Source: Collinsella sp.
GTDB taxonomy: Bacteria; Actinomycetota; Coriobacteriia; Coriobacteriales; Coriobacteriaceae
Length of the DNA stretch: 14,566 bases
Reading direction: 5' to 3'
NCBI GenBank assembly: GCA_019419625.1
Contig: DXZO01000060.1
Location: 62,358 to 76,923 of the forward strand
The notes under the pieces: generated by a model
The model's database searches: none
Seen by the model: the letters and a program-made list of their open reading frames with translations, nothing else
Told to the model about the DNA's origin: nothing
Shown: one piece after another, positions 1-7,570 of the stretch
Numbering within the stretch: the first letter of the stretch is position 1
How the letters are laid out: every line of letters begins with the position of its first letter
Made by a program: the position numbers and the translations under genes

Positions 1-26
1 GCCGCCGATTTGGGCCCCCGACCCCG

Positions 27-2327
27 TTACTTGATCTTAGTAGTACCCGGCGCCAGGTTGGGGTCGGTCTCGTTGGCCTCGGTCTGGAAGTGCTCCGTAT
101 AGACGTTCTTGCCGTCGCGGAACATCTCGTAGTACTGCATCTTGGCGTAATCCTCGCGCGCCTTGGCGGCGGCTGCGGCAGCGGCGTCGTCACCGGTGAC
201 GTTGGAGGAGAGCGCCCAGCGCAGGCTGGCGTCCTCGTAGCCCACGGAGTTGATGGCGGGCAGCGACTCGCGCAGCGTCATGTGCGCCTTCTGGTAGTCG
301 GTCAGCGGTGCGCCGATCAGCTGCATCAGCTGGGTGGACAGATAGTTGGTGGACAGGTCGTCGACCTCACTCGTCTGGTCGCAGCCGGCAACGTCGTAGT
401 TGGCCCAGATGATGTAGTCGGTCTGCCACAGACGCTCCTGATGCGTAGCGTCGTCCTCGCCGGTAAACCACTTGTCATTGAACTTGGACGGGAAGAACGG
501 CTGATGGTCGCCCCAGAACACCACGACCACCTTGCGGTCGAGCTTGCTCAGGGCGTTGAGGAAGTAGCGCAGCGCCTGGTCGGACTGCTCGATGCACGAG
601 ACGTACTCGTCGACATCGGACAGCGTGCCATCCTCGACGGTCTTGGCGTCCAGGTCGGTCGTGTCGATGTTCAGGTGCATCTGCTTGTCGACCGGCAGCA
701 GGCCCGTGTCGTAGCCCGAGTGGTTCTGCATGGTCACGTCGAAGATGAACTGCGGGTCGGCGTTCTGGTCGAGCAACTCAAGAATCTTGTCGTAGGTTGC
801 CTGGTCGGTCACCATGCCGCGCAGGGTATCGGCGCCCTGGAAATCGTTGATGGACAGGAACTGGTCAAAGCCAAAGTCCTTATAGACGTTCTCGCGGTTC
901 CAGTTGGTCGCGTGGTTGGGGTGCATGGCCGTGGTGGAATAGCCGAGCGATTTGAACTGCTCTGCCAGGTTCCCGGTCGTTTCCATGTTGTAGATGGTGT
1001 AGGGGTACACGCCCGAGCCCAGGTTGGCCATGGAGTTGCCGGTCATAAACTCAAACTCGGTATTGGCCGTGCCGCCGCCGTAGGCGCTCACGTAGAGCTT
1101 TCCGCGGCTGAGGCAGTTGGACAGGTTCTTAAAGTACTGCGGACCTTCGTAGCCGGCGCGCATGTTCTGGTAGATCGACAGATCCGAGAACGTCTCGTTC
1201 ATGATGGCGATGACCGTGGGCTTCTCGCTGTCGAACTGCTCCTTTGCGGCGGCGCGCTCGTCGCTCTTGGCCGCGTCGGACTTGTCGTAGGCCTTGGCGT
1301 ACTTTTTGAGCGTGGCCTTGGCATCGTCGACGGAGTAGTCGGCGGGTTTGGGCGGCTTGATGGACTGTGCCGCACTAATAAAGGCAGGCAGGTAGCCCTC
1401 GCGCCAGTAGCTCTCGAGCGGGCGCCAGGTGTAGACGGTGATGCCGAGGGTGTTGTAGTAGTCGATGAGCGTGACATGCGCGGTCACGCCGCCCAGGCAC
1501 AGCACCGCCACGAGCAGGTTGGTGAGCAGCATGCGCTTGGCGTTAGCGGCGCCCTTCTGACGGTGCGGTGCCACCAGGCCGGCGTACTCGCACAGCAGCA
1601 TGGCGATGGCGGTAAAGCCCATGGACAGCACGCAGAACAGCGAGATCGAGAAGGTGTAGCCGTTGCCGGCGACCGCGGCGGCGGTGGAGATGGCCGAAAG
1701 GTCGCCCGGCTGGATGGGCATGGATTTAAACGTGATGACGAAGAACTCGGCAATGCCCAGGACAAAGAGGGCAAAGGCCAGGACCGCGGGAGCTGCGCCG
1801 TGGCGCTGGAATAGGAAGAACAAGCCGACCATGAGCACGGTGATGATGGCCCATTCGAGCAGAATGCACAGGGGGTAGACCCAGGTAAAGTCGTGGTTGG
1901 ACGAGACCTCCATGCCCAGCAGCGCAAAGACGCCGGCGAGCAGCAGGCACAAGACGGCGGCGACGAGCGGTTTGCCCACAAAGGCTCCGCGCAGGCGGGC
2001 GAGCTTGCCGGTGGGGACGGGGGCATCGGACCCGGCGAACGCAAAGACGCGCGGGGCGATGCGGTCGCGGGCAATGCTGGCCCAGGCGCATCCGGTAAGG
2101 ATGGCGTTGGTCAGGATGAGCATCACAAAGGCGAGCGGCTCGTTTTGGGCGACGAGGCCAATGGCGCCCCAAATGGTCAAAAAGAGCTGGAACAGGCCGA
2201 AGGCGACACTCCAGGCGATGGCGCCTTTGGCGACGGTGCCCGACTGTGCGCGAATGGCCTTGGCCTCGCGCAAGACAAGGTAGACGGTCGCCGCAAGACC
2301 GACGAGCGAGATGGCGGCAGCGAACAT
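27..2327 (-). CDS. LTA synthase family / phosphoglycerol transferase-type membrane sulfatase-fold protein
   Basis: This is probably an enzyme that transfers glycerol-phosphate-like groups from a lipid donor to an envelope polymer outside the cell. The N-terminal 290 residues hold about eight hydrophobic segments, followed by an extracellular sulfatase-fold (alkaline phosphatase superfamily) domain. Numbered from the GTG at 2342, the visible catalytic elements are MNET near 381-384 (metal-binding Glu), GGGTANTEFE near 422-431 (its first Thr fits the LtaS nucleophile), QNHSGYD near 539-545, and GDHQP near 611-615 (Asp/His metal ligands). I prefer ATG at 2327 (766 aa) over GTG at 2342, because AGGAG lies seven bases upstream of that ATG, inside the longer reading. 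LtaS of Staphylococcus has five membrane segments, so this relative has a longer anchor. An Ala-rich run (about 719-727) lies near the C-terminus. The family call is firm; the exact polymer is unknown. Confidence 0.88.
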   Translation of the reverse strand: MFAAAISLVGLAATVYLVLREAKAIRAQSGTVAKGAIAWSVAFGLFQLFLTIWGAIGLVAQNEPLAFVMLILTNAILTGCAWASIARDRIAPRVFAFAGSDAPVPTGKLARLRGAFVGKPLVAAVLCLLLAGVFALLGMEVSSNHDFTWVYPLCILLEWAIITVLMVGLFFLFQRHGAAPAVLAFALFVLGIAEFFVITFKSMPIQPGDLSAISTAAAVAGNGYTFSISLFCVLSMGFTAIAMLLCEYAGLVAPHRQKGAANAKRMLLTNLLVAVLCLGGVTAHVTLIDYYNTLGITVYTWRPLESYWREGYLPAFISAAQSIKPPKPADYSVDDAKATLKKYAKAYDKSDAAKSDERAAAKEQFDSEKPTVIAIMNETFSDLSIYQNMRAGYEGPQYFKNLSNCLSRGKLYVSAYGGGTANTEFEFMTGNSMANLGSGVYPYTIYNMETTGNLAEQFKSLGYSTTAMHPNHATNWNRENVYKDFGFDQFLSINDFQGADTLRGMVTDQATYDKILELLDQNADPQFIFDVTMQNHSGYDTGLLPVDKQMHLNIDTTDLDAKTVEDGTLSDVDEYVSCIEQSDQALRYFLNALSKLDRKVVVVFWGDHQPFFPSKFNDKWFTGEDDATHQERLWQTDYIIWANYDVAGCDQTSEVDDLSTNYLSTQLMQLIGAPLTDYQKAHMTLRESLPAINSVGYEDASLRWALSSNVTGDDAAAAAAAKAREDYAKMQYYEMFRDGKNVYTEHFQTEANETDPNLAPGTTKIK

Positions 2328-2334
2328 GCTGAGA

Positions 2335-2339
2335 CTCCT
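2335..2339 (-). promoter_or_regulatory. Ribosome binding site that decides the start of the LTA synthase-like gene
   Basis: Read on the minus strand this is AGGAG with a seven-base spacer to the ATG at 2327. It lies within the five extra codons of the GTG-started reading, which has no comparable site upstream. This argues for the shorter protein. Confidence 0.7.
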
Positions 2340-2478
2340 CACAAACTTAAAACCTACGAAAGCGGGGGTTTACCCGATTGTTACCAAGATATGCGCTGCA
2401 ATTGGTGGCTGCGCACAACAACCAGCCATATTAACGCGCACGTGTGGCGGTGTGGCGCAATGTAGTGGCGACCTGCGC

Positions 2479-2484
2479 GATAAT
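2479..2484 (+). promoter_or_regulatory. Candidate -10 box for the nitroreductase gene
   Basis: GATAAT lies about 58 bases before the nitroreductase start in the divergent gap. It matches five of six bases of the sigma-70-type -10 consensus. I see no convincing -35 hexamer at 16-18 bases upstream, so this is a weak call. I found no persuasive promoter for the leftward gene in the same 214-bp gap. Confidence 0.25.
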
Positions 2485-2541
2485 GGACGGGAATTACACG
2501 GAAACGTAAAGGCTTCTTAAAGAAATGGCGAGGATGAGGCG

Positions 2542-3411
2542 ATGAACGAGCGGGTTTGTATGACGAGTGCGGGCGACGTGGGTGCCGGCATGGACGCGGG
2601 CGGCTATCCGGTCGAGACTACGGGCAACGCGGTGCTGGACATTTTGGAGCACCGTTCGTCTACGCGCGCCTTCGCGCGCGATGACAGTGACCGTCCCGTA
2701 GCGGTGACCGACGAGCAGCGGGCGGCGATTTTGCATGCGGCGAGTCGCGCGCCATCGGCAGGCGCCATGATGATGTATTCCATCGTGAGCATTCGCGAGC
2801 AGGCTACGCTGGACCGTCTGGCCGACCTGTGCGATCACCAGCCCATGATCGCCAAGGCGCCCTGGGCACTTATATTTGTGGTCGATTATGCCAAGTGGAT
2901 CGATCTGTTTGAGCACGTGGGCTGCTTTGAGCCCGAGTTTGTCGAGCGCACGGGCAAGGCGCCCCGCCGCGCGCCGGGTTTGGGCGACTTTGCCATCGCG
3001 GCCCAGGACGCCGTGATCGCTGCACAAAACGCCGTGGTTGCCGCCGAGGCCCTGGGGCTGGGGAGCTGCTACATCGGTGATATCGTCGAGAATGCCGAGG
3101 AAGTTGCCGAGCTGCTCGATCTGCCGCCCTATACCATGCCGCTGTCGATGCTCATCATCGGCACGCCCCGTAAGGAGCGCCCGGCAATCGCGCACCCCGT
3201 GGTGAACCTGGTGCACGAGGAGCGCTACTGCCGCGCGGATGCCGCGACCATGGACGCGCAGGTGGCCGAGATGGACGCGATGTTTCGCCCGCATGCCCGC
3301 GAGGTGGGGGAGCGCGTGGTGGATATCTACACCCGCAAACACACCAGTCCCTTTATGGCCGAGATGAGTCGCTCCATGGAGTGGTGGTTCAAAAACTGGC
3401 TCGGAAAATGA
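2542..3411 (+). CDS. Nitroreductase family flavoprotein
   Basis: This is a predicted FMN-dependent, NAD(P)H-using oxidoreductase of the nitroreductase fold, probably cytoplasmic. The family reduces nitro groups, quinones or flavins; the natural substrate cannot be read from sequence. Visible family features are RSSTRAF (38-44), which normally contacts the FMN phosphate, APSAGAMM (70-77), and a long helix leading into GLGSCYIGDI (172-181), followed by the conserved strand LSMLIIGTPR (201-210). At 289 residues it is longer than the usual 180-250. It carries an extra N-terminal stretch of about 25 residues and a C-terminal helical extension rich in Met, Arg and Trp (about 235-289). The ATG at 2542 is preceded by a GAGGATGAGG purine tract. 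Later ATGs at 2560 and 2590 would also keep the domain whole. It appears monocistronic: a palindrome begins two bases after the stop. Confidence 0.87.
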   Translation: MNERVCMTSAGDVGAGMDAGGYPVETTGNAVLDILEHRSSTRAFARDDSDRPVAVTDEQRAAILHAASRAPSAGAMMMYSIVSIREQATLDRLADLCDHQPMIAKAPWALIFVVDYAKWIDLFEHVGCFEPEFVERTGKAPRRAPGLGDFAIAAQDAVIAAQNAVVAAEALGLGSCYIGDIVENAEEVAELLDLPPYTMPLSMLIIGTPRKERPAIAHPVVNLVHEERYCRADAATMDAQVAEMDAMFRPHAREVGERVVDIYTRKHTSPFMAEMSRSMEWWFKNWLGK

Positions 3412-3448
3412 CGAATGTGGCAAAGGGACAGTCCCTTTGCCACATTCC
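3412..3448. repeat. Near-perfect palindrome after the nitroreductase gene (REP-like or terminator stem)
   Basis: GAATGTGGCAAAGGGAC (3413-3429) is the exact reverse complement of the sequence at 3431-3447, with a single central A at 3430. This gives a 35-base palindrome, with at least 16 base pairs around a three-base loop. No T-run follows on either strand, so it is not a classic intrinsic terminator, although a stem this strong could still stop polymerase or protect the 3' end of the mRNA. The centre, GGGACAGTCCC, resembles the core of the element at 5857-5920. Confidence 0.8.
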
Positions 3449-3527
3449 ATATCGCGCGATGGCATAAAGGCCGTATAAATGTTTATCTAGCTGGGAAAAC
3501 AGTGCATTAAAACATGGGCCGATTGCC

Positions 3528-3533
3528 TATAAT
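3528..3533 (+). promoter_or_regulatory. Candidate -10 box of the kup promoter
   Basis: TATAAT matches the -10 consensus exactly and lies 35 bases before the kup ATG. It would place the transcript start near 3540, with a short leader that holds the GGGAGG ribosome binding site (3553-3558). Candidate -35 hexamers at 16-18 bases upstream are poor matches, so the promoter may be weak or need an activator. Confidence 0.5.
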
Positions 3534-3568
3534 CCCTTCGAACATTAAAGTTGGGAGGAAACCGGCTT

Positions 3569-5596
3569 ATGGAACAAAAGGCCAAGGAGGCAGCCTCGCA
3601 CGCTGCGATTCCTGTGAGCATCTCGGCGATGCTCGTCACGCTGGGCGTGGTGTACGGCGACATCGGCACCAGCCCTATGTATGTAACCAAGGCGCTCGTT
3701 GCCGGCAACGGCGGCATCGGAAGCGTGACGGAGGAGTTCGTGCTCGGCGCGCTCTCTCTTGTCGTGTGGACGGTCACGCTGCTGACCACCATCAAGTATG
3801 TGCTCATCTCGCTGCGCGCCGACAACCACGGCGAGGGCGGTATCTTTGCCCTGTACAGCCTGGTCAAGCGTTGCGGCAAGTGGCTTATCATCCCCGCCAT
3901 GCTGGGTGGCGCCGCGCTGCTCGCCGACGGCATCCTGACGCCGGCTGTTACCGTTACCACGGCCATCGAGGGCCTGCGCACCATCCCTGCGGTTCACGCC
4001 GTGCTCGGGGATGACCAGGGCCGCGTTGTCGCCATCACGCTCGCCATCATCATTGCGCTCTTCTTGGTGCAGCGCATCGGCACGGCCAAGATCGGTCACG
4101 CCTTTGGCCCCATCATGACGCTGTGGTTCCTGTTCCTGGGCGGCACGGGTCTGTTCTTTGTCTTCCAGCACCCCGCCGTGCTGCTGTGCCTCAACCCGGT
4201 GCGCGGCATCGCCTTTTTGCTGAGCCCCAACAACCACGCGGGCATCATGATTCTGGGCAGCTGCTTCCTCGCCACCACCGGTGCCGAGGCGCTCTACTCC
4301 GACATGGGCCATGTGGGTCGCGGCAACATTTACGCCACCTGGCCGTTCGTTAAGTGCTGCTTGCTGCTGTCCTATATGGGCCAGGGCGCTTGGCTTATCA
4401 ACAACGCTGCCAACCCCGAGCTCATGGGCATTGCCGACCTTAACCCGTTCTACCAGATGCTCGCCCCGGGCTTGCGCCCGTTTGCCGTCGGCCTTTCCAC
4501 CGTCGCGGCCATCATTGCCTCGCAGGCGCTCATTACCGGCGCGTTTTCGCTGGTGTCCGAGGCCAGTCGCCTGGACCTCATGCCGCACATGCAGGTCTTC
4601 TACCCTGCCGAGACCAAGGGCCAGCTCTACATCCCCATGGTCAACAACGTCATGCTCGTGGGCTGCGTCATCGTGGTGCTGCTGTTCCAGAACTCGGCGC
4701 ATATGGAAGCCGCCTACGGCCTTGCCATTACGCTGACTATGATGTGCACCACGCTGCTGCTCTTCTTCTACCTGCACGAGGAGCGCAAGCTCAAGGTTGC
4801 TCCGTGGATCTTCGCGGCCTTCTTCCTTTTGCTCGAAGGCTTCTTCTTCGTGAGCTCACTCACCAAGTTCTTCCACGGCGGCTACTTCACCATCCTCATG
4901 GCTGCACTCATCATGGGCATTATGGTGTGCTGGTACAACGGCACGGCGGTAGAACAGCGCCAGTTTACGCTGCTGCCGCTGCGCAGCTACCTGCCGCAGC
5001 TCAAGCGCCTGCGCGACGACGACCGTTACGAGCGCATGAGCGACAACATCGTGTACCTGACCAAGGACACCCATACCGACTACATCGACCGTGATATCGT
5101 CTACTCGATCTTGGACAAGCATCCCAAGCGCGCTCGCGCCTGGTGGTTCGTGAACGTCGAGACCATGGACGAGCCGCATACCTTTGCCTATTCGGTCGAG
5201 ACGTTCGGCACCGACTATGTTTTCCGCGTGCATCTGTACCTGGGCTACAAGATTAACCAACGCGTCAACGCCTACCTGCGCCAAGTTGTTCAGGACCTGG
5301 CTGCCACCGGCGAGCTGCCGTCGCAGACGCACGACTACTCGGTCTATAAGGATCCGGGCAACATTGGCACGTTCAAGTTCGTCATGATCCGCAAGCTGCT
5401 GGCGCCCGAAAGCGACGTGGAGCCGAGCGAGCGCACGGCCATCACGCTCAAGTACATCATCCGCCGCGCCGCCGGCACGCCCGCGCGCTGGTACGGCCTG
5501 GAGAACTCCAACGTGAGCTTTGAGTACGTGCCGCTGTTCACCAAGTTTAAGGCCGTGAGCAAGATGCAGCGCCTTGCCCCCAACGAGCGCCCGTAG
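3569..5596 (+). CDS. kup: Kup-family potassium uptake protein
   Basis: This is a potassium importer of the KUP/HAK/KT family, a proton-coupled K+ symporter in the cytoplasmic membrane. From the ATG at 3569 it is 675 residues, typical of the family. Hallmarks are GVVYGDIGTSP (26-36, with the conserved Asp31), DNHGEGGIFALY (85-96), ADGILTPAVTV (119-129) and GAEALYSDMG (238-247). About twelve hydrophobic segments end near residue 455. A soluble C-terminal domain of about 220 residues follows, as in other Kup proteins. A TTG reading from 3551 is unlikely because it overlaps the GGGAGG ribosome binding site at 3553-3558. A perfect TATAAT lies 35 bases upstream of the ATG. The 56-aa membrane protein follows 60 bases after the stop, then a KdpD/KdpE-like pair, which makes this a potassium-homeostasis locus. 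Some lactic acid bacterial Kup proteins respond to c-di-AMP; nothing here shows that directly. Confidence 0.96.
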   Translation: MEQKAKEAASHAAIPVSISAMLVTLGVVYGDIGTSPMYVTKALVAGNGGIGSVTEEFVLGALSLVVWTVTLLTTIKYVLISLRADNHGEGGIFALYSLVKRCGKWLIIPAMLGGAALLADGILTPAVTVTTAIEGLRTIPAVHAVLGDDQGRVVAITLAIIIALFLVQRIGTAKIGHAFGPIMTLWFLFLGGTGLFFVFQHPAVLLCLNPVRGIAFLLSPNNHAGIMILGSCFLATTGAEALYSDMGHVGRGNIYATWPFVKCCLLLSYMGQGAWLINNAANPELMGIADLNPFYQMLAPGLRPFAVGLSTVAAIIASQALITGAFSLVSEASRLDLMPHMQVFYPAETKGQLYIPMVNNVMLVGCVIVVLLFQNSAHMEAAYGLAITLTMMCTTLLLFFYLHEERKLKVAPWIFAAFFLLLEGFFFVSSLTKFFHGGYFTILMAALIMGIMVCWYNGTAVEQRQFTLLPLRSYLPQLKRLRDDDRYERMSDNIVYLTKDTHTDYIDRDIVYSILDKHPKRARAWWFVNVETMDEPHTFAYSVETFGTDYVFRVHLYLGYKINQRVNAYLRQVVQDLAATGELPSQTHDYSVYKDPGNIGTFKFVMIRKLLAPESDVEPSERTAITLKYIIRRAAGTPARWYGLENSNVSFEYVPLFTKFKAVSKMQRLAPNERP

Positions 5597-5644
5597 CCGA
5601 CGGAGACTACACGGAGTTGGTTATCGATGAGCAAAACTAAAGCC

Positions 5645-5651
5645 GGGGAGG
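5645..5651 (+). promoter_or_regulatory. Strong ribosome binding site deciding the start of the 56-aa membrane protein
   Basis: GGGGAGG lies five bases before the ATG at 5657. The alternative upstream ATG at 5627 has only a distant GGAG ten bases away. This favours the 56-residue product over the 66-residue one. Confidence 0.65.
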
Positions 5652-5656
5652 TAAAC

Positions 5657-5827
5657 ATGGATGCAAGGACACTTGACGTCCGTGAGGCGCGCGTCGACGC
5701 CGCCGAAGATCGGTTCTTTACGAATCGGGCCAACATGGACATGGTCGATCGCGTGATTTCGATCGTGGCATTGGTATTTGGAGCGGTGTGCGTGTGCGCC
5801 CTGCTCGCGCACGTGCTGTTTGTCTAA
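5657..5827 (+). CDS. Small single-pass membrane protein, unknown function, downstream of kup
   Basis: I do not recognise a named family. The product is 56 residues: a charged N-terminal part rich in Asp, Arg and Ala (about 1-30), then one clear hydrophobic segment (about 31-55, VDRVISIVALVFGAVCVCAL and on) with two Cys residues, ending at the last residue. This predicts one membrane helix with the charged part probably cytoplasmic. The start at 5657 is chosen because GGGGAGG precedes it by five bases; an in-frame ATG at 5627 would add ten residues. It lies 60 bases after kup and before a strong terminator, so it is probably the last gene of the kup transcript. By analogy with KdpF and other small transporter partners it could stabilise or modulate Kup, but this is inference from position only. 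Confidence 0.72.
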   Translation: MDARTLDVREARVDAAEDRFFTNRANMDMVDRVISIVALVFGAVCVCALLAHVLFV

Positions 5828-5856
5828 CGACCGCAGGCTGTAAAGGCTATACACTT

Positions 5857-5920
5857 GGAACCACCACAAGGGGAAACCACCACAAAGGTGCCTGTCCCCT
5901 TTGTGGTGGTTTTTGTTTTT
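5857..5920 (+). terminator. Intrinsic terminator with duplicated left arm
   Basis: AAACCACCACAAAGG (5874-5888) pairs perfectly with the sequence at 5898-5912, giving 15 base pairs around the nine-base loop TGCCTGTCC. The strand then reads TTTTTGTTTTT (5910-5920), as expected of a rho-independent terminator for the kup transcript. A second left-arm copy, AACCACCACAAGGGG (5859-5873), lies 16 bases upstream and could pair with the same right arm and extend into the CCCC at 5896-5899, with one bulged T. The start of the sensor kinase gene follows 20 bases after the T-run, so the kinase needs either read-through or a promoter inside this region; a weak TATACA at 5848-5853 is the only candidate I see. 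Confidence 0.85.
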
Positions 5921-5940
5921 GAGAGAGGGGCGGGGCGCTG

Positions 5941-7566
5941 ATGGACGTCCATGCGGACGGCGATATTGCCGAAAACTTTTGGTGGCGGCGCACGACGTCG
6001 ACGCGTCGCGGCCCCCTGTACGACATCTGCGTGGCGGCGGGGCTGCTGTTAGCGGCGACGATTGTGGGCGTGCTGCTCGACCGCCCCGGTCTCGCTCCCA
6101 GCATCATGATCGTCTACGTGTTTGCCGTGCAGCTGTGCGCCTTTTTCACCTGGAGCCGCCTGTATTGCCTGTTGAGCTCGGCTGCCGCCGTGGCGCTCTA
6201 CAGCTTCTTGTTTGTCGATCCGCGCTACTCGCTGTCTTTTATCGACCGTGTCTATCCCGGCATGTTCTTCATCATGTTTGCGGTCTCGCTCGTGTCGAGC
6301 TCGATTGCGCTGGCCCTGCGCCGCGCCTTGGCGCAGGCCGCCGCCAGCGACCGCCGCACGCAGATGGTGCTCGAGACCAACCGCATGTTGCAGCGCTGCG
6401 CCGATCAGCAGCAGATTGTGCACGCCATGGCAACGCAGCTGGCGCGTCTTTCGGGCTGTCCGGTCGTGTGGTACAGCGATGATGCCGATGATGATGACCT
6501 GCTGCCGCGCGCGACGTATACGGCCGTGGGCGATGCCGTGCCGGTGCACGAGCTGGCGTCGCAGATGCCGCCGCGGCTCTCGGCGTCCGCCTATGTGGGA
6601 ACACCGCTCGATGCCACCTATGGTGGCTCGGCGTTCTTTGGCATCTACTTGACCGTACGCTCGGGCGACACCATGGTGCGCGCGGGCGACCCCGCCTCGG
6701 TTGTGGGCGTGCTGGCTATCGTTGCCGAGTCCGACGTGCTGACGCACGAGGAACGGACACTTGCCGATGCCATCGTGAGCGAAGGCGAGCTGGCACTCGA
6801 TCGCGCCCGCGCCATGGAGGCCCGCGAAGAGGCGGCGGTGCTCGCCAAAAACGAGCAGCTGCGCGCCAACCTGCTGCGCTCCATTTCGCACGATCTGCGT
6901 ACGCCGCTTACCAGCATTTCGGGCAATGCCGACGTACTGCTCGACCAGGGCTCGACCGGCACTGCCGAGCTCGACGACCAGACGCGCCGCGGCATGCTCC
7001 TGTCCATTCGCTCGGATGCGCAATGGCTCAACGCCACCGTCGAGAACCTGCTTGCCATCACTAAGCTCGAGGGCGGCGGTATGCATCTGGCGACTACGCT
7101 CGAGCTCATGGACGATATCGTCGAGGAGGCGCTGCGCCACGTGAACCCGGCCGTGCGCGAGCACGACCTTAAGGTGGTGGCGTGCGATGAGCCGGCGCTC
7201 GTTAACGTCGACGCGCGTCTGATGGTACAGCTCGTGGTGAATCTGGTGAACAACGCCATCACGTATACGCCCGCGGGTTCGCATATCGTGATTTCGATTG
7301 GCGTCGACGATGGGCACGTGACGTGCTCGGTGGCCGATGACGGGCCGGGCATTGCGCCCGAGGACCGCGAGCGAATCTTTGAGTCGTTCTACACCGCCAA
7401 CCACGGTCTTGCCGACAGCCATCGCAGCGTGGGCCTGGGTCTTTCGCTCTGCCGCTCCATTGCGTTGGCGCATGGCGGTAGCATAGAGGCTGCCGCGGCG
7501 GACCCGCACGGCTCGGTCTTTACGATTGAGCTTCCCGTCGCCGATGTTTCGTTTGATAAGGAGTAG
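5941..7566 (+). CDS. kdpD: KdpD-like sensor histidine kinase lacking the N-terminal Kdp/Usp sensor region
   Basis: This is a membrane sensor kinase of a two-component system, 541 residues. Residues 28-126 hold four hydrophobic segments in the pattern of the KdpD membrane domain (DUF4118), including FVDPRYSLSF (91-100). A GAF-like region follows (about 140-290), then a dimerisation/phosphoacceptor domain with SISHDLRTPL (314-323; His317 is the predicted phosphorylated residue). The ATPase domain has an N-box around Asn434/Asn438, a G1 box DDGPG (466-470) and a G2 box GLGLSL (498-503). E. coli KdpD is about 894 residues; the roughly 390-residue cytoplasmic KdpD and Usp domains that precede the membrane part there are missing. 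The N-terminus here is only about 27 residues. The ATG at 5941 follows a purine-rich tract (GAGAGAGGGG) with a longer than ideal spacer. The regulator gene starts four bases after the stop. Confidence 0.88.
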   Translation: MDVHADGDIAENFWWRRTTSTRRGPLYDICVAAGLLLAATIVGVLLDRPGLAPSIMIVYVFAVQLCAFFTWSRLYCLLSSAAAVALYSFLFVDPRYSLSFIDRVYPGMFFIMFAVSLVSSSIALALRRALAQAAASDRRTQMVLETNRMLQRCADQQQIVHAMATQLARLSGCPVVWYSDDADDDDLLPRATYTAVGDAVPVHELASQMPPRLSASAYVGTPLDATYGGSAFFGIYLTVRSGDTMVRAGDPASVVGVLAIVAESDVLTHEERTLADAIVSEGELALDRARAMEAREEAAVLAKNEQLRANLLRSISHDLRTPLTSISGNADVLLDQGSTGTAELDDQTRRGMLLSIRSDAQWLNATVENLLAITKLEGGGMHLATTLELMDDIVEEALRHVNPAVREHDLKVVACDEPALVNVDARLMVQLVVNLVNNAITYTPAGSHIVISIGVDDGHVTCSVADDGPGIAPEDRERIFESFYTANHGLADSHRSVGLGLSLCRSIALAHGGSIEAAAADPHGSVFTIELPVADVSFDKE

Positions 7567-7570
7567 CGCC

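Noticed and set aside
1..26. Possible terminator after the LTA synthase-like gene
   Set aside because: Only a short GGGCCC palindrome is visible before the window edge, with no stem long enough and no T-run.
90..1814. 574-codon open frame on the plus strand opposite the LTA synthase-like gene
   Set aside because: The translation is low-complexity Val/Gly/His/Leu with no motif. The opposite strand carries all sulfatase-family motifs.
2494..3465. 323-codon open frame on the minus strand opposite the nitroreductase
   Set aside because: No family features, and it starts within the palindromic downstream region. The nitroreductase frame explains the sequence.
3545..4777. 410-codon open frame on the minus strand opposite kup
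   Set aside because: The translation is His/Gln/Asp-rich with no domain. Kup motifs on the other strand are unambiguous.
5820..5856. TATACA as a promoter for the sensor kinase gene
   Set aside because: It matches only four of six -10 bases and has no -35 at a usable distance. It is mentioned only as a possibility under the terminator.
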